18,192 nucleotides of DNA. Origin: Planctomycetota bacterium (GTDB taxonomy: Bacteria > Planctomycetota > B15-G4). This document shows, piece after piece, positions 1 through 6,712 of the stretch (positions are counted from its first letter, which is position 1; each line of letters opens with the position of its first letter). Under the pieces are notes generated by a model that saw only the letters and a program-made list of their open reading frames with translations, was not told the origin of the DNA and ran no database searches. The translations under genes and the position numbers were made by a program. Location of the stretch: NCBI GenBank assembly GCA_003644265.1, contig QNBX01000091.1:1-18192 (forward strand), given 5' to 3'.

Positions 1-236
1 AGCGAGATCTGCTCAGGTGGGCGACATAGCCGATAGCCGCCCGAGGCGCCGCGGCGGGACTCCAGCAGTCCGTGCTCGCGAAACGACTTGAGCAGGTTGG
101 ACACCACCGACGGGGCCATATGCAGCGCCGCCGCCAGATCGGACGCTGAGGTCAGCTCCTGCTCCTGCCCATGGGCCTGAGCCAGCTGCCCCAGCAGCAG
201 GACGCCGTAGTCGGCCATCTTGGAGAAGCGGATCAT
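1..236 (-). CDS. Rrf2-family transcriptional regulator, N-terminal part (truncated by window edge)
   Basis: The frame begins with ATG at 236 and stays open to the left end, giving 78 codons. The protein starts MIRFSKMADYGVLLLGQLAQ, the typical opening of Rrf2 winged-helix regulators, closest in feel to the SUF iron-sulfur assembly regulators. A helix-turn-helix follows at about residues 29-52 (ASDLAAALHMAPSVVSNLLK), then the wing motif RRGASGGYRL at 61-70. In this family the iron-sulfur-binding cysteines lie further C-terminal, beyond the window, so cluster type and ligand cannot be judged; C71 is probably not one of them. No clear Shine-Dalgarno precedes the ATG, and the start was chosen from the conserved N-terminus. 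A candidate promoter lies about 110 bases upstream. Suf genes often follow such regulators, so they may lie to the left; that is inference. Confidence 0.87.
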   Translation of the reverse strand, partial: MIRFSKMADYGVLLLGQLAQAHGQEQELTSASDLAAALHMAPSVVSNLLKSFREHGLLESRRGASGGYRLCRPPEQIS

Positions 237-348
237 GGAGCGGGAAGCTGCGGGGAGGTGTGCGAACCGAGCGGGTGGCGCATCGGCGGCAGGTCGGCCC
301 TGCCTGGGCCCGGGGGCCTGTTTCGGCACCCTGAGGGGCTGACATGCA

Positions 349-378
349 AGAATAGCAGCGAATTACTCCGGATGACAA
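349..378 (-). promoter_or_regulatory. candidate sigma70-type promoter for the Rrf2 regulator
   Basis: On the minus strand, TTGTCA (378-373, five of six matches to TTGACA) is followed after 18 bases by TATTCT (354-349, four of six matches to TATAAT). Transcription would start near 342, leaving a leader of about 105 bases before the ATG at 236. The stretch is AT-rich compared with its surroundings. One copy of the GCGAAT motif sits in the spacer, so the promoter may be autoregulated. Confidence 0.45.
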
Positions 379-379
379 C

Positions 380-399
380 GCGAATCCTGAGTGATTCGC
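380..399. promoter_or_regulatory. palindromic candidate operator in the Rrf2/molybdopterin-gene intergenic region
   Basis: GCGAATC (380-386), six bases, then GATTCGC (393-399) form a perfect 7-base inverted repeat. A third GCGAAT copy is at 358-363, within the candidate promoter spacer of the Rrf2 gene. The element lies just upstream of the -35 box of that gene and between the two divergent genes. That position suits an Rrf2-type dimer site controlling both. It does not match an IscR or NsrR consensus that I recognise. Confidence 0.42.
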
Positions 400-516
400 T
401 CCTCATTTGAGACGCCCACGCAACTCGTCCCTCAAGTCGACGCTGGCACCGGCCCGCGAGTCGGTCACAATGCCCGGCTCGATCGCCCCCTTCTTCTCTC
501 TGAGCGCGAGCACCCC

Positions 517-999
517 ATGCCCTTTCGCACGGCGCCCCGGTCATCCCACGGCATTCTCACCATCGAGGGGGAGTGCGACCGTCCCACGCACTTCAGCTTC
601 CACGACCTGGTCAGCGCCCACGTCGACTATCAGGTGCCGGACGTGTCCAAGATCGACCAGCGCCTGAAGGGCACCGCCGTGCGCCTGCGGACCCTGCTCG
701 ACGCCGTGGGCCCCAGCTTCCACAGCAAGTGGCTCACGGTGGAGTCGGAGGATGGCAAGTTCTCCGCCAGCCTGCCGCTGAAGGAGACGCGCGCCACGGC
801 CCTCGTGATCTACGGCATGAAGAAGAAGCCCCTGGAGCGCGACGCCGGCGGACCCGTGCGCTTCGTGGTCCCGTTCCACCCGGACGACTGCACCAAGGTG
901 AAAGGCGCCACGCGCATGATCCTGAGCGAGGAGCGCGGCCGCGACACGCGCCCGTCCAACGCGGCCGAACACGCCGAGATCCACAAGCACGACGCCTGA
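517..999 (+). CDS. small molybdopterin-domain (sulfite-oxidase-like) protein without the usual Mo-ligating cysteine
   Basis: This 160-residue protein is a single oxidoreductase molybdopterin-binding-like domain. Visible family features are GILTIEGECDRP and the FSFHDL helix start near the N-terminus, VRLRTLLDAVG, WLTVESEDGKFSASLPL, then ALVIYGMKKKPLERDAGGPVRFVVP and VKGATRMI. These follow the fold order of the sulfite oxidase/YedY family, but the length is only that of the core domain. No cysteine lies in the segment before VRLRTLLD (DYQVPDVSKIDQRLKGT), where catalytic members carry the molybdenum-ligating Cys; the only cysteines are in GECDRP and DDCTKVK. It may therefore bind cofactor weakly or have another role. 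There is no signal peptide. The frame is open upstream to a GTG at 391, but homology-like sequence begins only at the ATG at 517. It is divergent from the Rrf2 gene and ends 12 bases before the selenoprotein gene. Confidence 0.8.
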   Translation: MPFRTAPRSSHGILTIEGECDRPTHFSFHDLVSAHVDYQVPDVSKIDQRLKGTAVRLRTLLDAVGPSFHSKWLTVESEDGKFSASLPLKETRATALVIYGMKKKPLERDAGGPVRFVVPFHPDDCTKVKGATRMILSEERGRDTRPSNAAEHAEIHKHDA

Positions 1000-1011
1000 A
1001 GCGCCAGCCGC

Positions 1012-1362
1012 TCAGCCCAGGATCAGGCTCCAGGCTTCATCGGAGAAGCCCACCAGCAGCGTCTTGCCCACGCGCGCCGAGGGCGCCCTCAGGCTGCCGC
1101 TGGGGCCCATGATGGCGCTGAACAGCTCCTTCTCCATGGGCGGATCCTTCTTCAGGTTCCAGTCCTTGATGGACTTGCCGCGGGCCACGATCAGGCGCTG
1201 CGTCCCGCGCAGGATCGGCACGGTCTCGCGCTTCGGGAGCTTCTGCTTGCGAGCGTCAACCACCTCACGGGTGGTCACTCCGTGCTCCGCCAGCCAGGCG
1301 TCGGCACGGGTGCAGCTCGTTCAGCCCTTGCGGTGGTAGTACCAGTCGACGCGCCGCGCCAT
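1012..1362 (-). CDS. ArsC/thioredoxin-fold selenoprotein with UTSC redox motif (in-frame TGA read as selenocysteine)
   Basis: Translation from ATG at 1362 gives 13 residues (MARRVDWYYHRKG), an in-frame TGA at 1323-1321, then 102 more residues to a TGA stop at 1014-1012. With the first TGA as selenocysteine the product is 116 residues with U14-T-S-C17, the CxxC-type active site after the first beta strand of the ArsC/Spx-like fold. The rest fits the family: helix TRADAWLAEHGV, second strand TTREVVDARK, and the C-terminal LRAPSARVGKTLLVGF block holding the conserved proline. Related proteins exist in Cys and Sec forms and probably act as thiol-disulfide oxidoreductases; the substrate is unknown. 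GGAG (1372-1369) lies six bases before the ATG. A downstream-only start at GTG 1278 would lack strand 1 and the redox centre. A SECIS-like hairpin follows the TGA. Selenocysteine machinery is not in the window. Confidence 0.87.
1280..1309 (-). promoter_or_regulatory. candidate bacterial SECIS hairpin inside the selenoprotein gene
   Basis: In the mRNA, CCGUGC (1309-1304) pairs with GCACGG (1285-1280), and above it CGCC (1300-1297) pairs with GGCG (1291-1288). The internal loop is CGA/GA and the apical loop is UGGCU. The loop guanines lie about 25 bases after the UGA, within the spacing known for bacterial SECIS elements, which need a G near the start of the apical loop for SelB binding. Folding was done by hand, with no energy calculation. 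Confidence 0.7.
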
Positions 1363-1396
1363 GGATCGCTCCGGTTCTCTGGGGGAGTGGGGCCGG

Positions 1397-1425
1397 ATTC
1401 TAACCCGGAGAGCCGGCTGGGTCGT
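1397..1425 (-). promoter_or_regulatory. candidate promoter of the selenoprotein gene
   Basis: On the minus strand TAGAAT (1402-1397) matches the -10 consensus at five of six positions. Seventeen bases upstream, ACGACC (1425-1420) is only a weak -35 box (three of six). Transcription would start near 1390, giving a leader of about 28 bases that contains the GGAG ribosome site. This would let the gene be expressed independently of the long operon upstream. Confidence 0.32.
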
Positions 1426-1457
1426 ACCTCCGAGGGCAGGGAGTTCGCCCAGCCGGC
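1412..1457. repeat. 10-base perfect inverted repeat between the DUF1501 and selenoprotein genes
   Basis: GCCGGCTGGG (1412-1421) and CCCAGCCGGC (1448-1457) are perfect reverse complements separated by 26 bases. The element lies just after the DUF1501 stop and overlaps the candidate -35 region of the selenoprotein gene. No T-run follows on either strand, so it is not a textbook intrinsic terminator. It could be a terminator-like or operator structure. Confidence 0.38.
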
Positions 1458-1489
1458 CCCGAGCCCGGGATCGGCAGCTCCCCCTGGCC

Positions 1490-2695
1490 TCAGCGGCGGG
1501 GCGAGGGGGCCAGCAGCGACAGGCCCTCATGGTGTCCCGGCAGCACCGCGCCAGGATCGAGCCCGAGCCACGTCAGGACGTCGGCATAGACCCGGCGGAA
1601 GTCCAGCGTCACCGGCACGTCGTGGTCCAGTTCGCCCTCCAGGTCGGGGTCGTCACCCAGCATGCCGCCGGCGACCCGTTGGCCCAGCAGCAGCACCGGG
1701 CCGCCCGCGCCGTGGTCCGTGCCGGCCCCCGCGTTCTCTGCCACACGCCGGCCGAACTCGCTGAAGACCAGGGTCACCACGCGCGAGCCGTCGCCTTGAG
1801 CGGCGAGCTGGTCGCAGAACGCGGCCAGCGCCTGGCCCAGCTCGCGGTGATTGGCACTCTGGCTGGCGAGCTGCCGCGCGTGGGTGTCGTAGCCGTCGTG
1901 GGTGACGTACAGCACGCGCGTGCCCAGCCGGGCCCCGATCAGCCGTGCCGCCAGCCCCAGCGTGCGACCGAGCCCGCCGTTGGTGCCGGCCAGCCGGATC
2001 TGGGCCTCGTCGAGGCCGCTGAGCTGTGCCGAGAGCTGCCGGGCCTCGCTCATGGCGCGAGCCAGCTCCGCGCGCGACCCGCTGCGCCCCAGCGTGCTGC
2101 CGCACAGCAGGTCGAGCTGGGGGCCGGGGGGCGGCTCGAGCAGCTCCAGGTCGGACAGCGTCGCCAGGGTGGGCACCTCACCCGCGGCTCCGGCCAGGGC
2201 CAGGGAGGCCTCGCGTGCACCCACGCGCAGCATGGGCAGGCTGCCGCTGGAGAACGCGCTGGCCGCTCGTCCCAGCCAACCCACGTTGGGGGCCGGGTCG
2301 TCCATGCGCGCGGTGTGCCAGATCTCCCGCGAGCGGAAGTGGCTGCGGGTGGACTCCGGCGGACCGACGCCTTGGATCAGCGCCAGCTCCCCGCGGTCCC
2401 AGATGGGCTCCAGGTCGCTCAGCGCCGGGCTCAGACCCATGCTCGCGGTGAGCGGGCGCACGCGGCCGGCATCGAGGCCGATCACCGGCCGCGCCCGGTG
2501 GTAGCGGTCGTCCGCAAAGGGCACCAGGGTGTTGAGGCCGTCGTTGCCGCCGACCAACTCCAGCACCACCAGCACGCGCTCCCCCGCGCTGCGCGAGAGG
2601 GCGCCGGCCGCTCGCGCAAACACGCTCGTGCTGAAGGGCAGCAGCGCGCCGGCAGCCAGCAGTGCGCGACGCGTGGGACCTCTGCTCGTGCTCAT
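1490..2695 (-). CDS. DUF1501 family secreted protein
   Basis: The product has 401 residues, usual for DUF1501 proteins, which belong to the alkaline phosphatase/sulfatase-like superfamily and are mostly of unknown function. The N-terminus has paired arginines and a hydrophobic stretch (TRRALLAAGALLPF, residues 8-21), suggesting Tat export. Family blocks visible in order are VLVVLELVGGNDGLNTLVPF near residue 42, SHFRSREIW near 117, VTHDGYDTHARQ near 265, and FSEFGRRVAENAGAGTDHGAGGP near 310, followed by GMLGDDPDL. The ATG at 2695 overlaps the stop of the upstream DUF1800 gene by four bases (ATGA). The two genes form the pair commonly found side by side, so translational coupling and a shared role at the cell surface or periplasm are likely. 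The molecular function is not established. Confidence 0.93.
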   Translation of the reverse strand: MSTSRGPTRRALLAAGALLPFSTSVFARAAGALSRSAGERVLVVLELVGGNDGLNTLVPFADDRYHRARPVIGLDAGRVRPLTASMGLSPALSDLEPIWDRGELALIQGVGPPESTRSHFRSREIWHTARMDDPAPNVGWLGRAASAFSSGSLPMLRVGAREASLALAGAAGEVPTLATLSDLELLEPPPGPQLDLLCGSTLGRSGSRAELARAMSEARQLSAQLSGLDEAQIRLAGTNGGLGRTLGLAARLIGARLGTRVLYVTHDGYDTHARQLASQSANHRELGQALAAFCDQLAAQGDGSRVVTLVFSEFGRRVAENAGAGTDHGAGGPVLLLGQRVAGGMLGDDPDLEGELDHDVPVTLDFRRVYADVLTWLGLDPGAVLPGHHEGLSLLAPSPRR

Positions 2696-3990
2696 GCGTA
2701 CTGGACCTCCGGAAGAGAGAGGATGGCCGCCAGTAGGCCCGCGTGTGAGTTGGCTTCGGAGACCAGGCGTTCGCTCACCCAGCCGGGCACGGCGCCGTCC
2801 ACCAGCAGGTCGAGCAGCTCGTCGCGCACGCGCTGGAGTGGGCGCTCATCCCCGCTCGGAGTGACGCCCAGGGGGCCGCCTGCCTGCGCCAGGGCCACGG
2901 CCAGATTGGCTCGCGCCAGCAGTGTGGCCGTGTTGAGCCAGGCGCCGCCGCCGTCCCAGCCCTTGACGCTGGGCGGTGCCAAGAGCGACTGCCCCATGTC
3001 GGCCATGGCCAGGGCCAGGGCGCGGCTGTCGACAGAGATGCCCAGGCTGCGGACGGAGCCCACGGCCAGGGCCACGGGCGAGCGCACCAGCGCCAGACGC
3101 GACTCGGGCGCGAAGAAGGCCCGGCTCTGGAGCAGCGCCCTGCAGAAGCTGCGCGTGTCGTAGTCACTCTCGCGGTAGAGCGCGCCCAGGCTGCGCCGCA
3201 GCTCCGGTCCGGGATCGGGTCGCACGAGGTAAGCGAACAGCGCCGAACCCACGTGCTCGCCGCAGGCGGGGTGGGCCAGGGCCGCGTCGATCACGTCCTC
3301 GCCGTCCAGAGTTCCGGAGGCCCCGAGCACCTGCTTATGGCCGTCGTCGTGCTCGCCCGCTGCGAAGCGGAAGCGCCCGCCGCTCTCGTGCCAGCCGCTG
3401 AAGGCGCGCGCCGCCTCGAGCACGTCGGCCTCGGCGTACTGCCCCTCGCCCAGGGTGAACAGCTCGAACAGCTCGCGCGCGAAGTTCTCGTTGGGGTGAT
3501 GCCGGCGGTTGGCGTTGCCGTCCAGCCAGATGATCATGGCCGGGTCGTGCGCCACGGCGCTCAGCAAGGCGCGCAGGCTGCCGGGCCCGCGCTCGCGCAG
3601 CATGGCCACCTGTCGCTGCATCAGCCGCACGCGGCCCACCTTCTCGATGCTGGTGGCAAAGTGACCGTGCCAGAAGAGCGTGAGCAGCTCGCGGAACGGG
3701 TGGGGGTCGTGCAGCATGCGCGCCACCCAGGCGGCGCGGGCCAGCTGGGCGTCCTCCAGCGGCGTGAGCGCGTCCAGCAGCTGCAGCTCGTCGGCGAAGG
3801 CTCCGCTGGGCTCGGGTGTGGCCGTGAGTCGCTCGACGGCCGCGGGCAGCCCTTGGTCGAGCAGCGCGTCGCGCTCCGCCGCCGTGCCGCCGAAGCTGGA
3901 TCGGCGCAGCAGGTGATTGGCCTGGGTGCGCCCGAAGGGGCCGTCGATTCCGGGGCGGTACGGCAGGAGCTGGTCGGAGGAGGCGGGCAT
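2692..3990 (-). CDS. DUF1800 family protein
   Basis: The product has 432 residues. DUF1800 signatures are clear: HLLRRSSFGGT near residue 27, LTLFWHGHFATS near 103, DPAMIIWLDGNANRRHHPNE near 149, then NFARELFELFTLGEGQY and DVLEAARAFSGW by about residue 197. A later block, VKGWDGGGAWLNTATLLARAN, is also typical. There is no obvious signal peptide at the N-terminus (MPASSDQLLPYRPG), although many relatives are exported. The ATG at 3990 lies three bases after the stop of the upstream secreted-protein gene, and the gene overlaps the DUF1501 start by four bases. The role is unknown; pairing with DUF1501 points to a joint function, perhaps in surface or polymer-related processes, which is inference. 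Confidence 0.93.
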   Translation of the reverse strand: MPASSDQLLPYRPGIDGPFGRTQANHLLRRSSFGGTAAERDALLDQGLPAAVERLTATPEPSGAFADELQLLDALTPLEDAQLARAAWVARMLHDPHPFRELLTLFWHGHFATSIEKVGRVRLMQRQVAMLRERGPGSLRALLSAVAHDPAMIIWLDGNANRRHHPNENFARELFELFTLGEGQYAEADVLEAARAFSGWHESGGRFRFAAGEHDDGHKQVLGASGTLDGEDVIDAALAHPACGEHVGSALFAYLVRPDPGPELRRSLGALYRESDYDTRSFCRALLQSRAFFAPESRLALVRSPVALAVGSVRSLGISVDSRALALAMADMGQSLLAPPSVKGWDGGGAWLNTATLLARANLAVALAQAGGPLGVTPSGDERPLQRVRDELLDLLVDGAVPGWVSERLVSEANSHAGLLAAILSLPEVQYA

Positions 3991-3993
3991 GCG

Positions 3994-5727
3994 TCAGTCG
4001 TCGCCGCTGCGCTCGTCATGAACGTCAGCGTCCGGGCCGGGTCGCTGCAGCTGGAGCCGAGCCCGCAGGGAACCGGGCATGCTGGTGAGGTCGGCCTCCA
4101 GCCGGCCCGCGTCGCGCAGCTCCGCCACCCAGCGGTCGACCTCGCTCAGCGCGTCGTCGGCGCTCGAGCCGCGCAGCAGCACCAGCCGACCGGCCAGGGG
4201 CAGGCGGGCCTGCTCCAGCTCGTCGGCCAGGGAGGCGCCATCCAGCGCCAGCCAGGCCAGCCCGCGCACGCTGCGGGTCTCCTCGTCCAACAGGGCGTCC
4301 ACCAGCCGGCGCACCTGAGCCGTGGAGCTGCCCAGCAGCAGCCGATCACCCACCAGCGCCAAGCAGGGCGTGAGATTGAAGTCGGCCGAGAGCGGGGCGG
4401 TCGGGCTGCCGTCACCGCTGCCCTCACCGGCCAGAAGCTGTGCCGAGTGCAAGATCACGCCGCGGTGGGGCAGGCTGCTCAGCAGAAACGGCGCGTGGCC
4501 CTCCTCGGCGCGTTGCATGTTGACGCCGGCCAGCGTGCTCTGGAACGCCACCACCAGCAGTGACGCCAAGCTGTCGTCGCGGGAGCGCAGGCGCGCGACC
4601 AGGCAAGCGGCCGGCAGGCGCAGGCTGGGGATGGAGTCGTCACGCTCAAACGCATGACTGCCCAGCACCAGGGCCAGCTCGGGCCGTAGGCGTGACAGCA
4701 CGTCCTCCGCCAGGGATCGCCCGGCAAACAACATGCTGATGCTGCGGTCGAGCTTGGCCAACCGGGGCTGCACCTGCTGGGAGGCCAGCGCCTCCCGGCG
4801 GCGCCACACGTCACCCAGATCGACGCGCAGGACCGCGGCGGCCAGGCTGAACTCGCTCATGGGCAGGTCGATGGCGGAGGCTGCCGCGCGTGTGCCTCCG
4901 TCGGTGATGGGCAGGTTCAGCTCGAGCGAGAGCGCCTGCGCGCTGTGTTGCAGCGTTCCCAGGGCCCAGCCCGAATCGGCCAACTGCTCGCCCAGCGGGC
5001 CCAGCAACAGCTGCAGGATGGGCAGGGCGTCCCGGCCGACGGGGCGACGTCGCGCCATGCGCAAGCCCTTGAAGTCCTTGCGGTGCAGGGCGTCCAGGGC
5101 CAGGGCGAGCTCCACCGAGTCCGGGGGCTTGGACGCAGAGCGGGCCCGCGTCGGATCCCGGGAGCCGTCCACCGCGTCGGCCAGCAGCTCGTCGTTGCTC
5201 GCGATCACGAGCTGTTCGCCCAACCAGGCCAGCACGAGCTGGCGGCCCAGGCGGCGGTAGGTCACGCCGCGGTAGCTGCCCTCGTGGGTGGGCATGCCGG
5301 CCCGGGCGCAGGCAGCGGTCAGCTCATCGATGCGCGCGCGGGCGCGCTGGCAATCAGGTGGCCGCGTGGCCAGCAGCACCTGTCGCGCGCCAGCGCTTCC
5401 GGACAGGCGCTGCCCTTCCGTCTGGTAAACGGCCAGCTCGGAGGGGCCGCCGAGCAGCTCCTGCAGGGCGCCCTCGTCCGCGTGCTCACGCCAGCTGTTC
5501 AGCAGCTCCCCGAGCTCGCCGGGCAGGCTGATGTGATGCAGCAGGGCGGGGGGCAGGTCGCGCGCCAGGGAGCTTCCGTCGGGCACGCGCGCCCAGGCCA
5601 GGCGACCGCCCGGCATGAGCTGGTCGAGGGTCCAGGCCGCGTCAGCTTCCTGCGGCGTGGCGCGAGCAGGGGCGGCGCTACACGCCGCCCAGGCCAGGCC
5701 GATCAGCAGCGCGCGGCAGATGGACAA
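3994..5727 (-). CDS. large secreted protein of unknown function, weakly DUF3352-like
   Basis: The product is 577 residues from a TTG start at 5727. The start was chosen because GGAGGG (5739-5734) sits six bases before it; the frame is open further to a TTG at 5763 with no comparable ribosome site. A signal peptide follows directly (SICRALLIGLAWAACSAAPARA), so the protein is probably periplasmic or outside the cell. After it, LAWARVPDGSSLARDLP and later pieces such as PCLALVGDRLLLGSSTAQVRRLVDAL resemble the repeated units of DUF3352-type proteins of Planctomycetota, but I would not assign the family firmly. No catalytic motif or further membrane helix is visible. It is three bases upstream of the DUF1800 gene and 61 bases downstream of the helical secreted protein, so it probably belongs to the same transcript. 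Confidence 0.85.
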   Translation of the reverse strand: MSICRALLIGLAWAACSAAPARATPQEADAAWTLDQLMPGGRLAWARVPDGSSLARDLPPALLHHISLPGELGELLNSWREHADEGALQELLGGPSELAVYQTEGQRLSGSAGARQVLLATRPPDCQRARARIDELTAACARAGMPTHEGSYRGVTYRRLGRQLVLAWLGEQLVIASNDELLADAVDGSRDPTRARSASKPPDSVELALALDALHRKDFKGLRMARRRPVGRDALPILQLLLGPLGEQLADSGWALGTLQHSAQALSLELNLPITDGGTRAAASAIDLPMSEFSLAAAVLRVDLGDVWRRREALASQQVQPRLAKLDRSISMLFAGRSLAEDVLSRLRPELALVLGSHAFERDDSIPSLRLPAACLVARLRSRDDSLASLLVVAFQSTLAGVNMQRAEEGHAPFLLSSLPHRGVILHSAQLLAGEGSGDGSPTAPLSADFNLTPCLALVGDRLLLGSSTAQVRRLVDALLDEETRSVRGLAWLALDGASLADELEQARLPLAGRLVLLRGSSADDALSEVDRWVAELRDAGRLEADLTSMPGSLRARLQLQRPGPDADVHDERSGDD

Positions 5728-5788
5728 GAGCGACCCTCCGGGTGAGACGGCGAGGTCTTGCAAACCGAAGACGATCGACCGGGTTGCG

Positions 5789-6712
5789 TCACTGGTGCGT
5801 GAGCTGACGGTACCGCGTGAGATCAGTGAGGCGCCGGATCACGTCATCGGCGCTGGCTTGGTCGCCGGTCTCCATGCTGATGCGGTATTGCTCGGCCAGC
5901 AGCTTCTCGGCCCCATTGTAGTCCGCTTGGCGGATCGCGTCGTCCAGCAGGACCGCGATGCCGTTCCACACGGCGTCCCGATCACGCAGCGAGCGCCCCA
6001 TGCGCAGGGCCTCCTGCAGCGTCTCCCGGGCCCCATCCTGCTGACCGTTGGCCATCTGGATGCGACCGATGAGCGAGAGCGTCGTGATCGCCTCCCAGGT
6101 CGTGCCCAGGGGCTGCAGCTGCTCCTGGGCTTGCCGCAGGGGCGTGAGCGCCCGCAGGGCGTGTTGAGCGCTGGTGGCTTCGTTGAACGCGGTGAGCCCC
6201 TGCTTGAAGAGCACCTGGGCGTGACGGTAGCGGGCGATCTGCTCGTCGTCCCAGGCCAGCACCCGCGCCACCCAGGCCGAGAAGGCCGTGTCGCCGATGG
6301 TCTGATCTGCCAGCAGCGCGCTGCGCTCCAGTTTGGCGCGCAGGCTGTTGGCCTCGAGTTGGGTCTCCGCTGTGTCCCAGCTGGCCCGCTCGCGCAGCGC
6401 GAGCCAGGACTCGCACATGCTGTCGATCCAGCCCAGCAGCTCCCAGGGTTGTGCGCCGATGGCGGAGGCCAGCTCGGCCTTCTTGCCCTCGGAGTCCAGC
6501 AGCTCGAACTGCTCGGCGCCGCGCAGCTGATCGGTGCGCAGCAGAGCGCGCTGCTCGACCTCATCACGGCGCGGGTCGTCGTGCAGCTTGCGCGGGTCAT
6601 CGGGTTGCTCGCGCGGATCCTCGCCGAAGCGTGGGTCGGTGCTGGGGATCTGACTGGTGAGGGTGGGCGCCGCCAGGCTCAGCGACAGCAGCGCGATCAG
6701 CGCGCGTCTCAT
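5789..6712 (-). CDS. secreted helical (TPR-like) protein of unknown function
   Basis: The product has 307 residues. MRRALIALLSLSLAAPTLTSQ is a good signal peptide. A charged, low-complexity segment rich in Asp, Pro and Arg follows (about residues 22-50), then an all-helical domain. The repeated helix pairs near the C-terminus, for example GARETLQEALRMGRSLRDRD and NGAEKLLAEQYRISMETGDQ, look like tetratricopeptide repeats, suggesting protein-protein contacts. No enzyme motif is visible. The ATG at 6712 overlaps the larE stop by four bases (ATGA), so it should be translated together with larE. Nothing in its sequence links it to nickel or lactate metabolism. The frame is open far upstream, through larE and into larC, but that part is an antisense-like shadow rich in Arg and Pro, so the signal-peptide ATG was chosen. 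Confidence 0.87.
   Translation of the reverse strand: MRRALIALLSLSLAAPTLTSQIPSTDPRFGEDPREQPDDPRKLHDDPRRDEVEQRALLRTDQLRGAEQFELLDSEGKKAELASAIGAQPWELLGWIDSMCESWLALRERASWDTAETQLEANSLRAKLERSALLADQTIGDTAFSAWVARVLAWDDEQIARYRHAQVLFKQGLTAFNEATSAQHALRALTPLRQAQEQLQPLGTTWEAITTLSLIGRIQMANGQQDGARETLQEALRMGRSLRDRDAVWNGIAVLLDDAIRQADYNGAEKLLAEQYRISMETGDQASADDVIRRLTDLTRYRQLTHQ

Noticed and set aside
1321..1530. Short minus-strand open frame ending MARRVDWYYHRKG as a gene of its own
   Set aside because: Only its last 13 codons are protein-like; they form the N-terminus of the selenoprotein, and the TGA is best read as selenocysteine.
1361..3163. 600-codon plus-strand open frame opposite DUF1501/DUF1800
   Set aside because: It is an antisense shadow typical of high-GC DNA, with Gln/Ala/Arg-rich composition; the minus strand carries clear family motifs throughout.
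3253..4563. 436-codon plus-strand open frame opposite DUF1800 and the large secreted protein
   Set aside because: It has Gln/Val/Gly/Arg-rich shadow composition, no domain, and conflicts with two supported minus-strand genes.
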